The position numbers and the translations under genes were made by a program. 64,000 nucleotides of DNA from Brevundimonas naejangsanensis (lineage in GTDB: Bacteria; Pseudomonadota; Alphaproteobacteria; Caulobacterales; Caulobacteraceae), in NCBI RefSeq assembly GCF_000635915.2, contig NZ_CP015614.1, positions 2,578,501 to 2,642,500 of the forward strand, given 5' to 3'. Shown one piece after another: positions 25,551 to 34,416 of the stretch (the first letter of the stretch is position 1; every line of letters begins with the position of its first letter). Below the pieces are notes generated by a model. It worked only from the letters and a program-made list of their open reading frames with translations, searched no databases and was not told where the DNA came from.

Positions 25551-26198
25551 TCAGCTTTCAGTCGCGCCCTTGAGCGGGACCACAACGGCGTCGGCCGCGG
25601 TATCAGCCTGCGGTTGCTCCACGACCGGCTCGCCCTTCTTCTTCCTGCCCCGGTCGTCGCCTTTGCGCGCGGCCTTTTCCGCCTTCTTGGCTTCCTTGGC
25701 GGCTCTCTTCGCCGCCTTGACCTCGGCGCGGACTTGTTCGGGGGCGGCGTCGGCGGCGTCGGAGAGGCTGCAAAGCAGGTCCAGGAAACTGTCGCGCTTG
25801 GATTTGGGCAGCAGGCCCATGATCCGCTTGTCGGCGGCCTCGACGCGCGGGCGGGCGGCGATGAGGGCGGCCTCGCCCTCAGGCGACAGGCGAACGGCCT
25901 TGGCGCGCGCATCCAGCGTCGAGCGTTCGCGCTCCAGCAGGCCCTTGGTCGTCATGCGCGCCACCAGATCCGCCAGGGTCGAGCGGTCGATCCCGGTCGC
26001 CTTGACCAGGTCGGTCTGCGTCAGGCCCGAGCGGGCGGCCACGGCCTCCAGCACGGCGAACTGGCGCTGGGTCAACCCCTCCGGCCCGGCTTCCTCGGCG
26101 TAGATGTCCAGCGCCAGCTGCAGCGCCCGATGAATCAGGTGGCTCGGCGATTCCGCCAGCCCGCCCTTGATCTTGGCCTGCTTGCCCGACTTGATCAT
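25551..26198 (-). CDS. MarR-family transcriptional regulator with Lys/Ala-rich tail
   Basis: 215 residues. Winged helix-turn-helix at about 40-105 (LTQRQFAVLEAVAARSGLTQ, ATGIDRSTLADLVARMTTKG, RAKAVRLSPEGEAAL). After residue 150 there is an added tail rich in Lys, Ala and Glu (AAKRAAKEAKKAEKAARKG), about 60 residues longer than a usual MarR protein and probably disordered or nucleic-acid binding. No obvious target gene is adjacent. Confidence 0.88.
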   Translation of the reverse strand: MIKSGKQAKIKGGLAESPSHLIHRALQLALDIYAEEAGPEGLTQRQFAVLEAVAARSGLTQTDLVKATGIDRSTLADLVARMTTKGLLERERSTLDARAKAVRLSPEGEAALIAARPRVEAADKRIMGLLPKSKRDSFLDLLCSLSDAADAAPEQVRAEVKAAKRAAKEAKKAEKAARKGDDRGRKKKGEPVVEQPQADTAADAVVVPLKGATES

Positions 26199-26315
26199 CG
26201 TCTTCGTTCCCGAACAGCCCGATACCGGCCGTGGCCGGATGATGCTGCGACAGCTAACAGTCTGGCTTAACGCTTTGACGACGCAAACGCTGACGGTTTG
26301 AAGACATTTAAGCAG

Positions 26316-26384
26316 GCCTACCGCGCGTTCGCGCTGCTTGAGGCCTTTGTTGGCGGGCCTATCGGGCTTCGCCCTACTTGAGGC
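26316..26384 (+). repeat. Two palindromic repeats, family A
   Basis: Copies at 26316-26344 and 26357-26384; the second reads GCCTATCGGGCTTCGCCC then TACTTGAGGC, with pairing arms GCCT/AGGC and GGGC/GCCC. The reverse complement of this unit is what is found inside glpK. The gene-free stretch 26199-26542 otherwise holds only the promoter area of the MarR gene and the next repeat. Confidence 0.8.
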
Positions 26385-26418
26385 CCGGAAATGGATGATC
26401 GAGCCCTGCTATGCCTCC

Positions 26419-26524
26419 GTCATCCTCGGGCTTGACCCGAGGATCGAGCCTAGCGGCGCGCTTTTGCGTTCCGACGTCGCGCAGGCGGACAATCCGATCC
26501 TCGGGTCAAGCCCGAGGATGACGG
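26419..26524. repeat. Long inverted repeat, family D
   Basis: Arms CATCCTCGGGCTTGACCCGA and its reverse complement (ending GGGTCAAGCCCGAGGATGAC) flank about 50 bases. Each arm is itself a palindrome (CTCGGG..CCCGAG). The layout is that of a paired REP-type element. Confidence 0.75.
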
Positions 26525-26542
26525 GAGAAGTGAGACCCAACC

Positions 26543-27187
26543 CTAAAGGCCCGTGTCGGGCGAGACGGGGCCCGGTTCCTCGTCCTTGGTCATGTTCTTC
26601 AGGATCAGCGGCACCTGCGACAGGCCGAAGATCGAGGCCGCGATCCACAGCACGCCGCGGAAGGCGGTCCAGACGCCGTTGGGATCGGGCGTCCCCAGGT
26701 TGAGCGCCGACCAGATGGCGGTGACGGCGGTCGGGCTGCGGAACACTTCATTGGCGATGGCGACGGCCAGGAAGTAGAGGCCGTAGCGGAAGGTCAGTTT
26801 GCGCCACGCCTCGTCGGTCACCTTGATGGCCGAGCCCAGCAGGGCCTTGAACGGGTATTTCTTCAGCGGCAGCGAGCCGAGCAGGACGGCGGCCAGCAGG
26901 CCGTTCTGTACCGTCAGCTTGAGCTTCACGAACAGGTCGTCGTCGGTGACGATGGTCAGGACGCCGAACACCAGGGCGAAGCCGCCGGTGATCAGGGGCA
27001 TGGGCGCCAGGCGCCGCTCCAGCACGAAGCCGACGGCCAGGGCGATCATCGAGGCGATGACCAGCACCCACGTCGCCTTGATCATGTCGCGGGTGATGAA
27101 ATAGGCGGCCATGAAGGCGACCAGGGCGCCGAAGTCGACGGCCTGCCGGATCCATTGCGGACGTTTGCTCTGGGTCGCTTCAGTCAT
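26543..27187 (-). CDS. yciB: YciB/IspZ-type inner membrane protein
   Basis: 214 residues with five to six hydrophobic helices: VDFGALVAFMAAYFITRDMI, ATWVLVIASMIALAVGFVLE, LITGGFALVFGVLTIVTDDD. KLKLTVQNGLLAAVLLGSLP and LTFRYGLYFLAVAIANEV are characteristic of the septation protein A family, which is linked to envelope and division functions. The C-terminal KNMTKDEEPGP tail is cytoplasmic. Starts 3 bases after ftsY ends, so they form an operon. Confidence 0.9.
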   Translation of the reverse strand: MTEATQSKRPQWIRQAVDFGALVAFMAAYFITRDMIKATWVLVIASMIALAVGFVLERRLAPMPLITGGFALVFGVLTIVTDDDLFVKLKLTVQNGLLAAVLLGSLPLKKYPFKALLGSAIKVTDEAWRKLTFRYGLYFLAVAIANEVFRSPTAVTAIWSALNLGTPDPNGVWTAFRGVLWIAASIFGLSQVPLILKNMTKDEEPGPVSPDTGL

Positions 27188-27190
27188 GGA

Positions 27191-28126
27191 TCAGTCCTCA
27201 AGCCCGACCAGCGATCGGGAAAACGCGCGGGCGTCGAAAGGTTGCAGGTCCTCGACCCCTTCGCCGACGCCGATCAGCTTGATCGGGGCGTCGGAGGCCT
27301 GGGCCACCGGCACCAGGACGCCGCCGCGCGCGGTGCCGTCCAGCTTGGTCATCACCACGCCCGAGACATAGGCGGTGCGGCCGAAAATCTTTTCCTGCTC
27401 CAGCGCGTTGCGGCCGACGGTGGCGTCCAGCACCAGCAGGGTTTCGTGCGGGGCGTCCGCATCGACCTTCTTCAGCACGCGCACGATTTTGAGTAGTTCG
27501 TCCATCAGGGTGGACTTGTTCTGCAGCCGCCCGGCCGTGTCGATCAGGACGACGTCGAAGCCTTCCGCCTTGGCCTTGGCGTATGCGTCGAAGGCCAGAC
27601 CGGCGGCGTCGGCGCCGTCGCGGCGGCTTTCGAAATGAGCGCCCGCGCGGTCGGCCCAGACCTTCAGCTGCTCGCGGGCGGCGGCGCGGAAGGTGTCGCC
27701 GGCGACGATCATCACCTTGGCGCCCTTGCCTGTCAGGTCGGAGGCGATCTTGCCCAGGGTCGTCGTCTTGCCCGAGCCGTTCACGCCGACGAACAGGACC
27801 ACATAGGGCTTGGGCCCGCTGAGGGGATCGAACGTCGCCTGACGCGGCGTCAGTTCGGCCGCCACGGCCTCGGCCAAGGCTTCCTTGACCTCGCGCTCGT
27901 CAGAGGTCTTGCCGAACCGCAGGGCGCGAAAGCGCTCGACGATGCGGGCCGAGGCGGCGGGACCCAGATCGCTCTCGATCAGATGTTCCTCCAGCCGCTC
28001 CAGCGCCTCCTCCGAGAGGGGCTCCTTCACGAAGGTCGAGACGACCTGATCGGTCATCTGCTTGGAGGATCGGGACAGACCCGCGCTCAGCCGCTGAAAC
28101 CAGCCTTTTTTGGGCGTATCGCTCAT
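27191..28126 (-). CDS. ftsY: Signal recognition particle receptor FtsY
   Basis: 311 residues. Docks SRP-ribosome complexes at the membrane. N domain helices at about 20-100, then the GTPase G domain: GVNGSGKTTTLGKIA (G1), AGDTFRAAAREQL, VVLIDTAGRLQNKSTLMDEL (G3), MTKLDGTARGG (G4). The acidic A domain of E. coli FtsY is missing, as is usual in alphaproteobacteria. The start MSDTPKKGWFQRL matches relatives; upstream codons do not. Confidence 0.96.
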   Translation of the reverse strand: MSDTPKKGWFQRLSAGLSRSSKQMTDQVVSTFVKEPLSEEALERLEEHLIESDLGPAASARIVERFRALRFGKTSDEREVKEALAEAVAAELTPRQATFDPLSGPKPYVVLFVGVNGSGKTTTLGKIASDLTGKGAKVMIVAGDTFRAAAREQLKVWADRAGAHFESRRDGADAAGLAFDAYAKAKAEGFDVVLIDTAGRLQNKSTLMDELLKIVRVLKKVDADAPHETLLVLDATVGRNALEQEKIFGRTAYVSGVVMTKLDGTARGGVLVPVAQASDAPIKLIGVGEGVEDLQPFDARAFSRSLVGLED

Positions 28127-28177
28127 GGTGTGAGCCTTAGCCGACGGCGGTTCGCAGGTCACGAACTTCCCGCTGCC

Positions 28178-28312
28178 CGCTCATCCCGGCGGACGCCGGG
28201 ACCCAGTGCTTTGGCTTCGGGCCGCAACCCTATATTGATCGAACGGTCTTAGAGATCGAGCGCCGCGCCTCGCGGCTCTCACTGGATCCCGGCGTCCGCC
28301 GGGATGAGCGGA
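28178..28312. repeat. Inverted repeat pair, family C
   Basis: Arms TCATCCCGGCGGACGCCGGG (28181-28200) and CCCGGCGTCCGCCGGGATGA (28288-28307) flank about 85 bases that include a CGCGCCTCGCGGC stretch. The right arm ends 8 bases before the nadE start codon. Confidence 0.8.
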
Positions 28313-28319
28313 TGGATTG

Positions 28320-30365
28320 ATGGCCTCGAACAGTTCCTTCCATGCCCCCAGCCGCCACGGCTTCGTGCGCGTCGCCGCCGCGACCCCGGTGGTTCATATC
28401 GCCGACCCGGCCGCCAACGCCGAGGAGCATGCACGGCTGATCCGTCAGGCGGGCGAGAAGGGCGTGGACCTGCTGGTCTTCCCCGAACTGTCGCTGAGCG
28501 CCTACGCCATCGACGACCTGCACCTGCAGGCGGCCCTGCTGGACGAGGTCGAGCGCCAGATCGCCCGTCTGGCCGCGGTCGCGGACGAGGCGAGCGTGAT
28601 CGCCGTCATCGGCGCGCCGATCCGCAACGGCGACGCCCTGTTCAACTGCGCCGTCGTGCTGGGCGGGGGCGAGGTGCTGGGCGTGGTCCCCAAGACCTAT
28701 CTGCCCAACTATCGCGAATACTATGAGAAGCGCTGGTTCGCGCCCGCCGCCAGCCGTAGCGAGGACGCCGTCGTCCTCAATGGCGAGCGCGTCGACTTCG
28801 CCCCGGGCCTGATCTTTGAGGCGACGAACCGGCCGGGCTTCGTTTTTGCGGTCGAGGTCTGCGAGGACTTCTGGGCGCCGCTGCCGCCGTCCACGCGGGC
28901 GGCGCTCGCAGGCGCGCGCATCCTGTGCAACCTGTCGGCCTCCAACATCGTCATCGGCAAGGCCGACGAGCGCGCCCTGCTGTGCGCCAGCCAGTCGGCG
29001 CGCACCCTGTCGGCCTATGTTTTCGCCGCTTCGGGCTGGGGCGAAAGCACCACCGATCTGGCGTGGGACGGTCAGGCGACCATCCATGAGCTGGGCGCGC
29101 GGCTGGCCGAGGGCGAACGGTTCGCGATGCATAGCCATCTGACGGTGGCCGACGTGGACGTGGACCGCATCGGTCTGGACCGCTTACGCAACGGCACCTT
29201 CGCCGACTGCGCCCGGATCGAGGGCGAGGCCGCGACGGTGGTTCCGTTCGAGGCGGGGGAGGGGCCGGCCGACGCCCTGATCCGCCCGCTGGACCGCTTC
29301 CCCTTCGTCCCGGACGATGCGGCGCGGCTGGATCAGGACTGCTTCGAGGCCTTCAACATTCAGGTCCAGGGCCTGATGCGGCGGATGACGGCGACGGGGT
29401 CCAAGACCCTGGTGATCGGCGTCTCGGGCGGTTTGGATTCGACCCAGGCCCTGCTGGTCGCCTGTCGCGCCTTTGACCGGCTGGAGCTGCCGCGCACGGG
29501 CATTCTGGCCTTCACCATGCCCGGTTTCGCCACTTCCGAGGGGACCAAGTCCAACGCCTGGAAATTGATGACGGCGCTGGGCGTGACGGGCGCCGAGATC
29601 GACATCCGGCCCGCCGCCGAACAGATGCTGCGCGACATCGGCCATGCTTTCGCGAACGGCGAGCCGGTGCACGACATCACCTTTGAGAACGTGCAGGCGG
29701 GTCTGCGCACCGACTATCTGTTCCGGCTGGCCAATCAGAACCACGGCTTCGTTCTGGGCACCGGCGATCTGTCGGAACTGGCGCTGGGGTGGTGCACCTA
29801 TGGCGTCGGCGACCACATGAGCCACTACAACGTCAACGGCGGGGTGGCGAAGACCCTGATCCAGCACCTGATCCGTTGGGTGGCCGAGCGCGGTCTGGTG
29901 GGCGAGGCCGCGACGCCGACCCTGCACGCCATTCTGGCTACCGAGATCTCGCCCGAGCTGGTGCCCGCGGGCGCCGACGGGGCGATCCAGTCGACGCAGA
30001 GCATCGTCGGTCCCTATGCGCTGAACGACTTCTTCCTGTTCTACATCAGCCGCTTCGGCTTCAAGCCGTCCAAGGTCGCCTTCCTGGCGCATCAGGCCTG
30101 GGGCGACGCGGCGACGGGACGCTGGCCGGTCGGCCTGCCGCAGGGCGAGCGGGTCGCCTATGACCTGCCGACCATCAAGGGCTGGCTGCGCAAGTTCCTG
30201 ATCCGCTTCTTCCAGACCAGCCAGTTCAAGCGCTCGGCCGTGCCGAACGGGCCGAAAGTGGTCACCGGCGGGTCGCTGTCGCCGCGTGGCGACTGGCGCG
30301 CGCCGTCGGATTCCTCAGCGCGGGTGTGGCTGGACGAACTGGACGCCAATACGCCTGAGAGTTGA
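28320..30365 (+). CDS. nadE: Glutamine-dependent NAD+ synthetase
   Basis: 681 residues; last step of NAD synthesis, using glutamine-derived ammonia. The N-terminal nitrilase-like glutaminase has Glu in [10 protein letters not shown], Lys in [14 protein letters not shown] and Cys in [11 protein letters not shown]. The C-terminal synthetase has the ATP pyrophosphatase loop [11 protein letters not shown] at about 365 and [23 protein letters not shown] 28320 follows a TTG codon directly; the only upstream purine-rich sequence (GGATGAGCGGATGG) is the end of a repeat arm. Confidence 0.96.
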   Translation: MASNSSFHAPSRHGFVRVAAATPVVHIADPAANAEEHARLIRQAGEKGVDLLVFPELSLSAYAIDDLHLQAALLDEVERQIARLAAVADEASVIAVIGAPIRNGDALFNCAVVLGGGEVLGVVPKTYLPNYREYYEKRWFAPAASRSEDAVVLNGERVDFAPGLIFEATNRPGFVFAVEVCEDFWAPLPPSTRAALAGARILCNLSASNIVIGKADERALLCASQSARTLSAYVFAASGWGESTTDLAWDGQATIHELGARLAEGERFAMHSHLTVADVDVDRIGLDRLRNGTFADCARIEGEAATVVPFEAGEGPADALIRPLDRFPFVPDDAARLDQDCFEAFNIQVQGLMRRMTATGSKTLVIGVSGGLDSTQALLVACRAFDRLELPRTGILAFTMPGFATSEGTKSNAWKLMTALGVTGAEIDIRPAAEQMLRDIGHAFANGEPVHDITFENVQAGLRTDYLFRLANQNHGFVLGTGDLSELALGWCTYGVGDHMSHYNVNGGVAKTLIQHLIRWVAERGLVGEAATPTLHAILATEISPELVPAGADGAIQSTQSIVGPYALNDFFLFYISRFGFKPSKVAFLAHQAWGDAATGRWPVGLPQGERVAYDLPTIKGWLRKFLIRFFQTSQFKRSAVPNGPKVVTGGSLSPRGDWRAPSDSSARVWLDELDANTPES

Positions 30366-30522
30366 AAGCGCCGTTTCGGGGTTTACCCGCCTGCATCACG
30401 CAGGTTAGCGTTTCGACCTCCCCGCCCTCTGTGAGACTGACATAGCCCGGTCGTGCGGGAGAGCCCGGACCTGTCCGGGTCAGCCTAGGGGCTGAGCGTT
30501 CGGGACTGGAGAAGGATACGCC

Positions 30523-31128
30523 ATGCGTTTTGCAACGGCCGCCGCCCCGACCGCCATTCTGGCCGCCCTGTTTCTGACCGCCGCGCCCGCTCTGGCGCAG
30601 GACGGCGCTGAACCGGCGCCCGCCGCCGCGCCTGCCCCGGCCGGCGAGCCCACCGACGCCGAACTGGCCCAGTTCGCCGCCGCCATGAAGACGGTCTCGA
30701 GCGTGGCCGCCTCCGTCCAGAACGGAACGCCCACCGAGGAGCAACAAGCCCAGATGGCCGCCGCCGTGCAAAACTCGGGCCTGGCCGTCGAGCGCTTCAA
30801 CGCTATTTCGGCCGCCGTCTCGGCGGATCCGGTGCTGCAGGCGCGCGCCGCCGTGGCTGGCGCCGCCCCGTCTGCGCCCGGCTCCGTGGGCGCTGGCGTG
30901 ACGGACGCCGAAATCAGTCAGTTCGCCGCCGCCATGGCTGAAATCTCTGGCGTCGCCCGCGCCCTGAACGGCGCCCAGCCCAATGAGGAGCAGCAGGCGC
31001 AGATGGCGGCCGCCATCCAGAACTCGGGCCTCGAGATCGAGCGCTTCAACGCCATTTCCGCCGCCACGGCTCAGGATGAGCAGCTTCAGGCGCGCATCGC
31101 CCTTGCCCAGGCGCGGCAGGGCGAATAG
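30523..31128 (+). CDS. Secreted protein with duplicated DUF4168-type domain
   Basis: 201 residues with a signal peptide (residues 1-26, ending ALAQ). An Ala/Pro linker is followed by two near-identical copies of about 70 residues, starting PTDAELAQFAAAM (about 43) and VTDAEISQFAAAM (about 126). Both contain EEQQAQMAAA, QNSGL and ERFNAISAA. The pattern matches DUF4168, short helical periplasmic domains of unknown role. GGAGAAGG precedes the ATG. The tandem copy is a clear internal duplication. Confidence 0.82.
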   Translation: MRFATAAAPTAILAALFLTAAPALAQDGAEPAPAAAPAPAGEPTDAELAQFAAAMKTVSSVAASVQNGTPTEEQQAQMAAAVQNSGLAVERFNAISAAVSADPVLQARAAVAGAAPSAPGSVGAGVTDAEISQFAAAMAEISGVARALNGAQPNEEQQAQMAAAIQNSGLEIERFNAISAATAQDEQLQARIALAQARQGE

Positions 31129-31190
31129 GCCATACGGGACGGGCCGTCGCGGAAGCGGCGGCCTTCTCTCTATTGCAGGCAGGACCGATC

Positions 31191-31415
31191 ATGAGCGACG
31201 ACGTCACCAAGGACTCCAACGGCAACATCCTGTCGGACGGCGACAGCGTGACCCTGATCAAGGACCTGAAGGTCAAGGGCTCGGGCGGGGTGACGCTGAA
31301 GCGCGGCACGATGGTCAAGAACATCCGCCTGACCGGCGATCCCGATGAAATCGAAGCCAACGTCGAAAAGGTGCGCGGCCTGGTCCTGCGCACGGAGTTC
31401 GTCAAGAAGGCATAA
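31191..31415 (+). CDS. PhnA/YjdM-type C-terminal domain protein
   Basis: 74 residues: DSNGNILSDGDSVTLIKDLK, KGSGGVTLKRGTMVKNIRLT and VRGLVLRTEFVKK are the C-terminal domain of the PhnA (YjdM) family. The N-terminal zinc-ribbon half normally present is absent, so this is the stand-alone form. It is a small beta-rich cytoplasmic protein; despite the old name, no phosphonate genes are nearby. AGGA lies 7 bases before ATG. Confidence 0.85.
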   Translation: MSDDVTKDSNGNILSDGDSVTLIKDLKVKGSGGVTLKRGTMVKNIRLTGDPDEIEANVEKVRGLVLRTEFVKKA

Positions 31416-31423
31416 TTTAAGAG

Positions 31424-31490
31424 GCCTACCGCGCTTCGCGCTACTTGAGGCGCATTTAAGGGGCCTATCGCGCTTTGCGCTACTTGAGGC
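31424..31490 (+). repeat. Two palindromic repeats, family A
   Basis: Copies 31424-31451 and 31463-31490 (GCCTATCGCGCTTTGCGC then TACTTGAGGC), separated by GCATTTAAGG. They begin 8 bases after the stop of the PhnA-type gene. Confidence 0.8.
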
Positions 31491-31503
31491 CCGTGACCTC
31501 GTG

Positions 31504-31623
31504 ACCCTGTCATCCCGGAAGCCCGTAGGGCTATCCGGGACCGGCGGAAACGCGGCGTTTGAACAGCTGGCGGCAGCGTCCCGGGCGGTCCCGGCTCTCC
31601 GCTCCGCTGCGGCCGGGATGACG
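31504..31623. repeat. Inverted repeat, family E
   Basis: GTCATCCCGGAAGCCCGTAG at the left and CGGCCGGGATGAC at the right form the ends of a 120-base composite palindromic element, with GGGCTATCCGGGA and TCCCGGGCGG inside. It fills the gap up to the convergent hydrolase gene. Confidence 0.65.
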
Positions 31624-31635
31624 AGGAGGGTCGCC

Positions 31636-32529
31636 TCAGCCCACCCCCGCCAGAAACTCGAAGATGGCCGCCCGCGCCTCGGGTTCGTCCAGCATGGGGG
31701 CGTGGCCCACGCCGGGGATCTCGGCGTAGGCGAGGCTGGGCGCGGCCTTCTTCATCTTATCGACGATGGCGGGGCTGAGCAGGTCCGAGGTTCCGCCGCG
31801 CACCAGCAGGGTCGGCTTTTTGCGCGCCAGAGCCCGGAACGATGGCCACAGGTTGGGGACCAGGGCCTTGGACCCGGCCGCCTTGAACGGCGCTGCGATG
31901 TCGGGATCGTAGTCCAGCACCGGCGCGCCTTCGGTCCCCTCGCGGAAGATTCGGCGCGAGAAGGCGGCCCAATCCGCATCCGTATAATCGGGAAAGACCG
32001 TCTCATTGATGCGTCGGGCGTAGGCTGCAGCGTCGTCCCAGCTGTCGATCACGACCGGCTGGCCGGTATAGGCGGCGATGCGGGCCAGGCCCTCGGCGGC
32101 GACTTCGGGGCCGACGTCGTTCAGGATGGCGGCGGCGATGGCTTTGGGCTTCAGCGCCGTCAGCGCCATGGTGATCAGCCCGCCCATCGAGGTGCCGAGG
32201 AAGACCGCCTTCTCGATCCCCGTCTGCTCCATCAGGGCGACGACGTCCTTGGCGTAGACGTCCGGCGTGTAGGTCATGGGGTCGGGCGCCCGGTCCGACC
32301 GGCCGCGCCCACGCACGTCGACGGCCAGGACGCGGCGCCCGCTGTGCGCGATCAGCCCGGCGATGGCGCCGAAATCGGCGCTGTTGCGCGTCAGGCCGTG
32401 GATGGCGATGACCGGCAGGCGGGCCGGCCCCTCGGCCGGGGCGTAGTCGCGGGCGTAAAGGCTGAGGCCGTCGGGCGAAGTCCAGCGGCGCTCGACATAG
32501 CGGTCGGCCAACGGGGTGGTCATCGACAT
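31636..32529 (-). CDS. Alpha/beta hydrolase
   Basis: 297 residues. Oxyanion strand PVIAIHGLTRNSADF, VDVRGRGRSDRA, nucleophile elbow GTSMGG (Ser near 118), acid in the TSDLLSP region and catalytic His in PGVGHAPML. No signal peptide. Similar proteins hydrolyse esters, lactones or dienes; the substrate is unknown. ATG at 32529 has GGAG 7 bases upstream. Confidence 0.9.
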   Translation of the reverse strand: MSMTTPLADRYVERRWTSPDGLSLYARDYAPAEGPARLPVIAIHGLTRNSADFGAIAGLIAHSGRRVLAVDVRGRGRSDRAPDPMTYTPDVYAKDVVALMEQTGIEKAVFLGTSMGGLITMALTALKPKAIAAAILNDVGPEVAAEGLARIAAYTGQPVVIDSWDDAAAYARRINETVFPDYTDADWAAFSRRIFREGTEGAPVLDYDPDIAAPFKAAGSKALVPNLWPSFRALARKKPTLLVRGGTSDLLSPAIVDKMKKAAPSLAYAEIPGVGHAPMLDEPEARAAIFEFLAGVG

Positions 32530-32591
32530 GGGGCGTCTCCGAACAGTCAATCTACGCGGACGACGTTAATTCATCGGATGCGGAATAGCGA

Positions 32592-33110
32592 TCAGCCGGG
32601 CAGCAGATCGCGGACGAATTGATCCAGGTCGCCCTCGGTGAAGCGATGGCCCGCCACGCCCGCGCGCCGCGCCGCCTCCATGTCCGACGGCTGGTCCCCG
32701 ATCATCAGCGAGCGGGACAGGTCCAGATCATGCTCGGCGGCGGCTTTCAGCAACATGCCCGGATTGGGTTTGCGGTCGGGGTGGTCGGGGTGGCGATAGC
32801 GCTCATCCGCCGCCTCAGAGTGAAAGGGACAGGCGTAGACGGCGTCGATGCGCCCGCCGCCCTCGGCGAGCCGCTCGATCAGCTGGCGGTTGAATTCATG
32901 CATGGTCTCTTCGCTGAACATGCCGCGCGCCACGCCTGACTGGTTGGTGACGATGACGGCGACATAGCCCGCCTCCTTCAGCCGCTTCACCGCCTCGGCC
33001 GCGCCGGGGATCAGCACCAGCTGGTCGGGCCGGTGCGGATAGCCGCTGTCGACGATCAGCACGCCGTCGCGATCCAGAAAGGCCCCTGGACGTTTCATGG
33101 GTCGGCTCAT
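32592..33110 (-). CDS. GmhB-like HAD phosphatase
   Basis: 172 residues. HAD motifs: FLDRDGVLIVD (nucleophile DxD), IVTNQSG, Lys in DRKPNPGML, and MIGDQPSDMEAARRAG. The family member GmhB dephosphorylates heptose 1,7-bisphosphate for LPS or S-layer sugars. The usual zinc ligands there are C-x-H...C-x-C; here they read CPFH ... HPDHPDRKP, with histidines in place of the second cysteine pair. Its start overlaps the stop of the AGE-family gene (ATGA), so both are one operon. Substrate could differ from heptose. Confidence 0.8.
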   Translation of the reverse strand: MSRPMKRPGAFLDRDGVLIVDSGYPHRPDQLVLIPGAAEAVKRLKEAGYVAVIVTNQSGVARGMFSEETMHEFNRQLIERLAEGGGRIDAVYACPFHSEAADERYRHPDHPDRKPNPGMLLKAAAEHDLDLSRSLMIGDQPSDMEAARRAGVAGHRFTEGDLDQFVRDLLPG

Positions 33111-34216
33111 GATGGCTCCGTCAGCAGGGCCGAGAAGGCCGTCATCAGATGATAGAAGGTCGAGGCGGGGACGGCCGCGTCCTGCGCCCGGCCGTCGGCG
33201 TCGAAGGCGTCGAACCACAGGCCGGCGCGCGGCGTCGCCAGGTGCGTTTCGAACAGGCGGTCGACCAGACGGGCCGCTCGGTCCTGATCGCCGCGCAGAT
33301 GCAGGGCCCGCAGCAGCTCGGTCTGGGCCCACAGGCGCACGCCGCCGTCGCGGACCCGTCCGATCCGGTCGATCTCGCGCACAGCCAGGCCATCGACGCG
33401 AACTCCGCAGGTCAGGGCGCTGGTGTAAAGCGCGCGCGCCGCTGCGCCGTGATCGGGCAGGCCGAGGCGCGCCGCCTCGCTCAGCAGCCAGACCCATTCC
33501 ATGTGATGGCCGGGCTCGATGCACTGGCCTTCGGACCCGGGGCGGATGCTCCAGTCGCGCCCATAGAACTCGCCCAGCATCAGATGCTCGCGGTCGAAGA
33601 AGCGGCGGTTGAACAGGTCCAGCACCGACCGCGCCGCCGTCTCGAACGCAGGATCAGGCGCGGTCGCCTGCCAGGCCAGCAGGGCCTCCAGCATATGCAT
33701 GTGCGGGTTCTGGCGGCGGGGCAGGACGGGCGGCAGCGCCTCCTGCCAGCCGCCGTGTTCCGGGTCGGCCATCTGGGCCTCGATGGCGGTCAGGGTCTCC
33801 AGCGCCAGAGGCCGCGCCCGCTCGTCCTTCAGCACTCGATGCGCCCCCGCAAGAGCGAACAGCACGAAGGCCAGGTCATACAGGTCCGGCGTGGCGTCGA
33901 TGACCGCGCCCGCATCGTCCGTGGCGCGCACCCACAGGCCGTCGTCGCGCCGGGCGCCGTCGATCAGGGCGTCCAGTCCGGCGCGGGCGATGGCCTCGCC
34001 CTCGCTCCAGCCCAGCGCCGACGCCTCGGCGAAGACATGGATCTGGCGCGCCTGAACCCGTGTGCGACGCGGAGCGCCGGTGACGGCCCGCCCGCTGAAA
34101 TCCAGCTTCTCATAGAAGCGCCCGTCGGCGTCGACCCCGGCTCGCGCCCACAGCGGCAGAGCCTGGCCGAACAGCCAGTCGCTAACCTGTTCCTTGGCGG
34201 CGGGGTCGAAGCGCAT
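33107..34216 (-). CDS. N-acylglucosamine 2-epimerase (AGE) family protein
   Basis: 369 residues, (alpha/alpha)6-barrel protein. Recognisable: RRTRVQARQIHVFAEAS, DLYDLAFVLFALA, RRQNPHMHMLEALLAW and EPGHHMEWVWLLSEAARLG with conserved His/Glu pairs of the active site, then STFYHLMTAF. The family includes N-acylglucosamine 2-epimerases, mannose isomerases and mannose-6-phosphate isomerase-like enzymes. Being cotranscribed with a GmhB-like phosphatase, it probably acts on a hexose or heptose precursor for envelope sugars. Confidence 0.82.
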   Translation of the reverse strand: MRFDPAAKEQVSDWLFGQALPLWARAGVDADGRFYEKLDFSGRAVTGAPRRTRVQARQIHVFAEASALGWSEGEAIARAGLDALIDGARRDDGLWVRATDDAGAVIDATPDLYDLAFVLFALAGAHRVLKDERARPLALETLTAIEAQMADPEHGGWQEALPPVLPRRQNPHMHMLEALLAWQATAPDPAFETAARSVLDLFNRRFFDREHLMLGEFYGRDWSIRPGSEGQCIEPGHHMEWVWLLSEAARLGLPDHGAAARALYTSALTCGVRVDGLAVREIDRIGRVRDGGVRLWAQTELLRALHLRGDQDRAARLVDRLFETHLATPRAGLWFDAFDADGRAQDAAVPASTFYHLMTAFSALLTEPS

Positions 34217-34416
34217 GATCCCGGATTAGGCGGCGCCCATGGCTTTGCCAAGCCGCCCCTTCGTTGCATCGCGCAACGCGAAGTGACCCCGGAGGGTTTG
34301 TTCAGCACCCCGGCGCTTTGGTAGGACGCAGCCTGACACAGACGACCCGCCTTCGCGTCCGCGCCCCGGAAGACGATCCCCCGCCGCGCCGGCCCTATCG
34401 AGAGAGCGACATCGCA

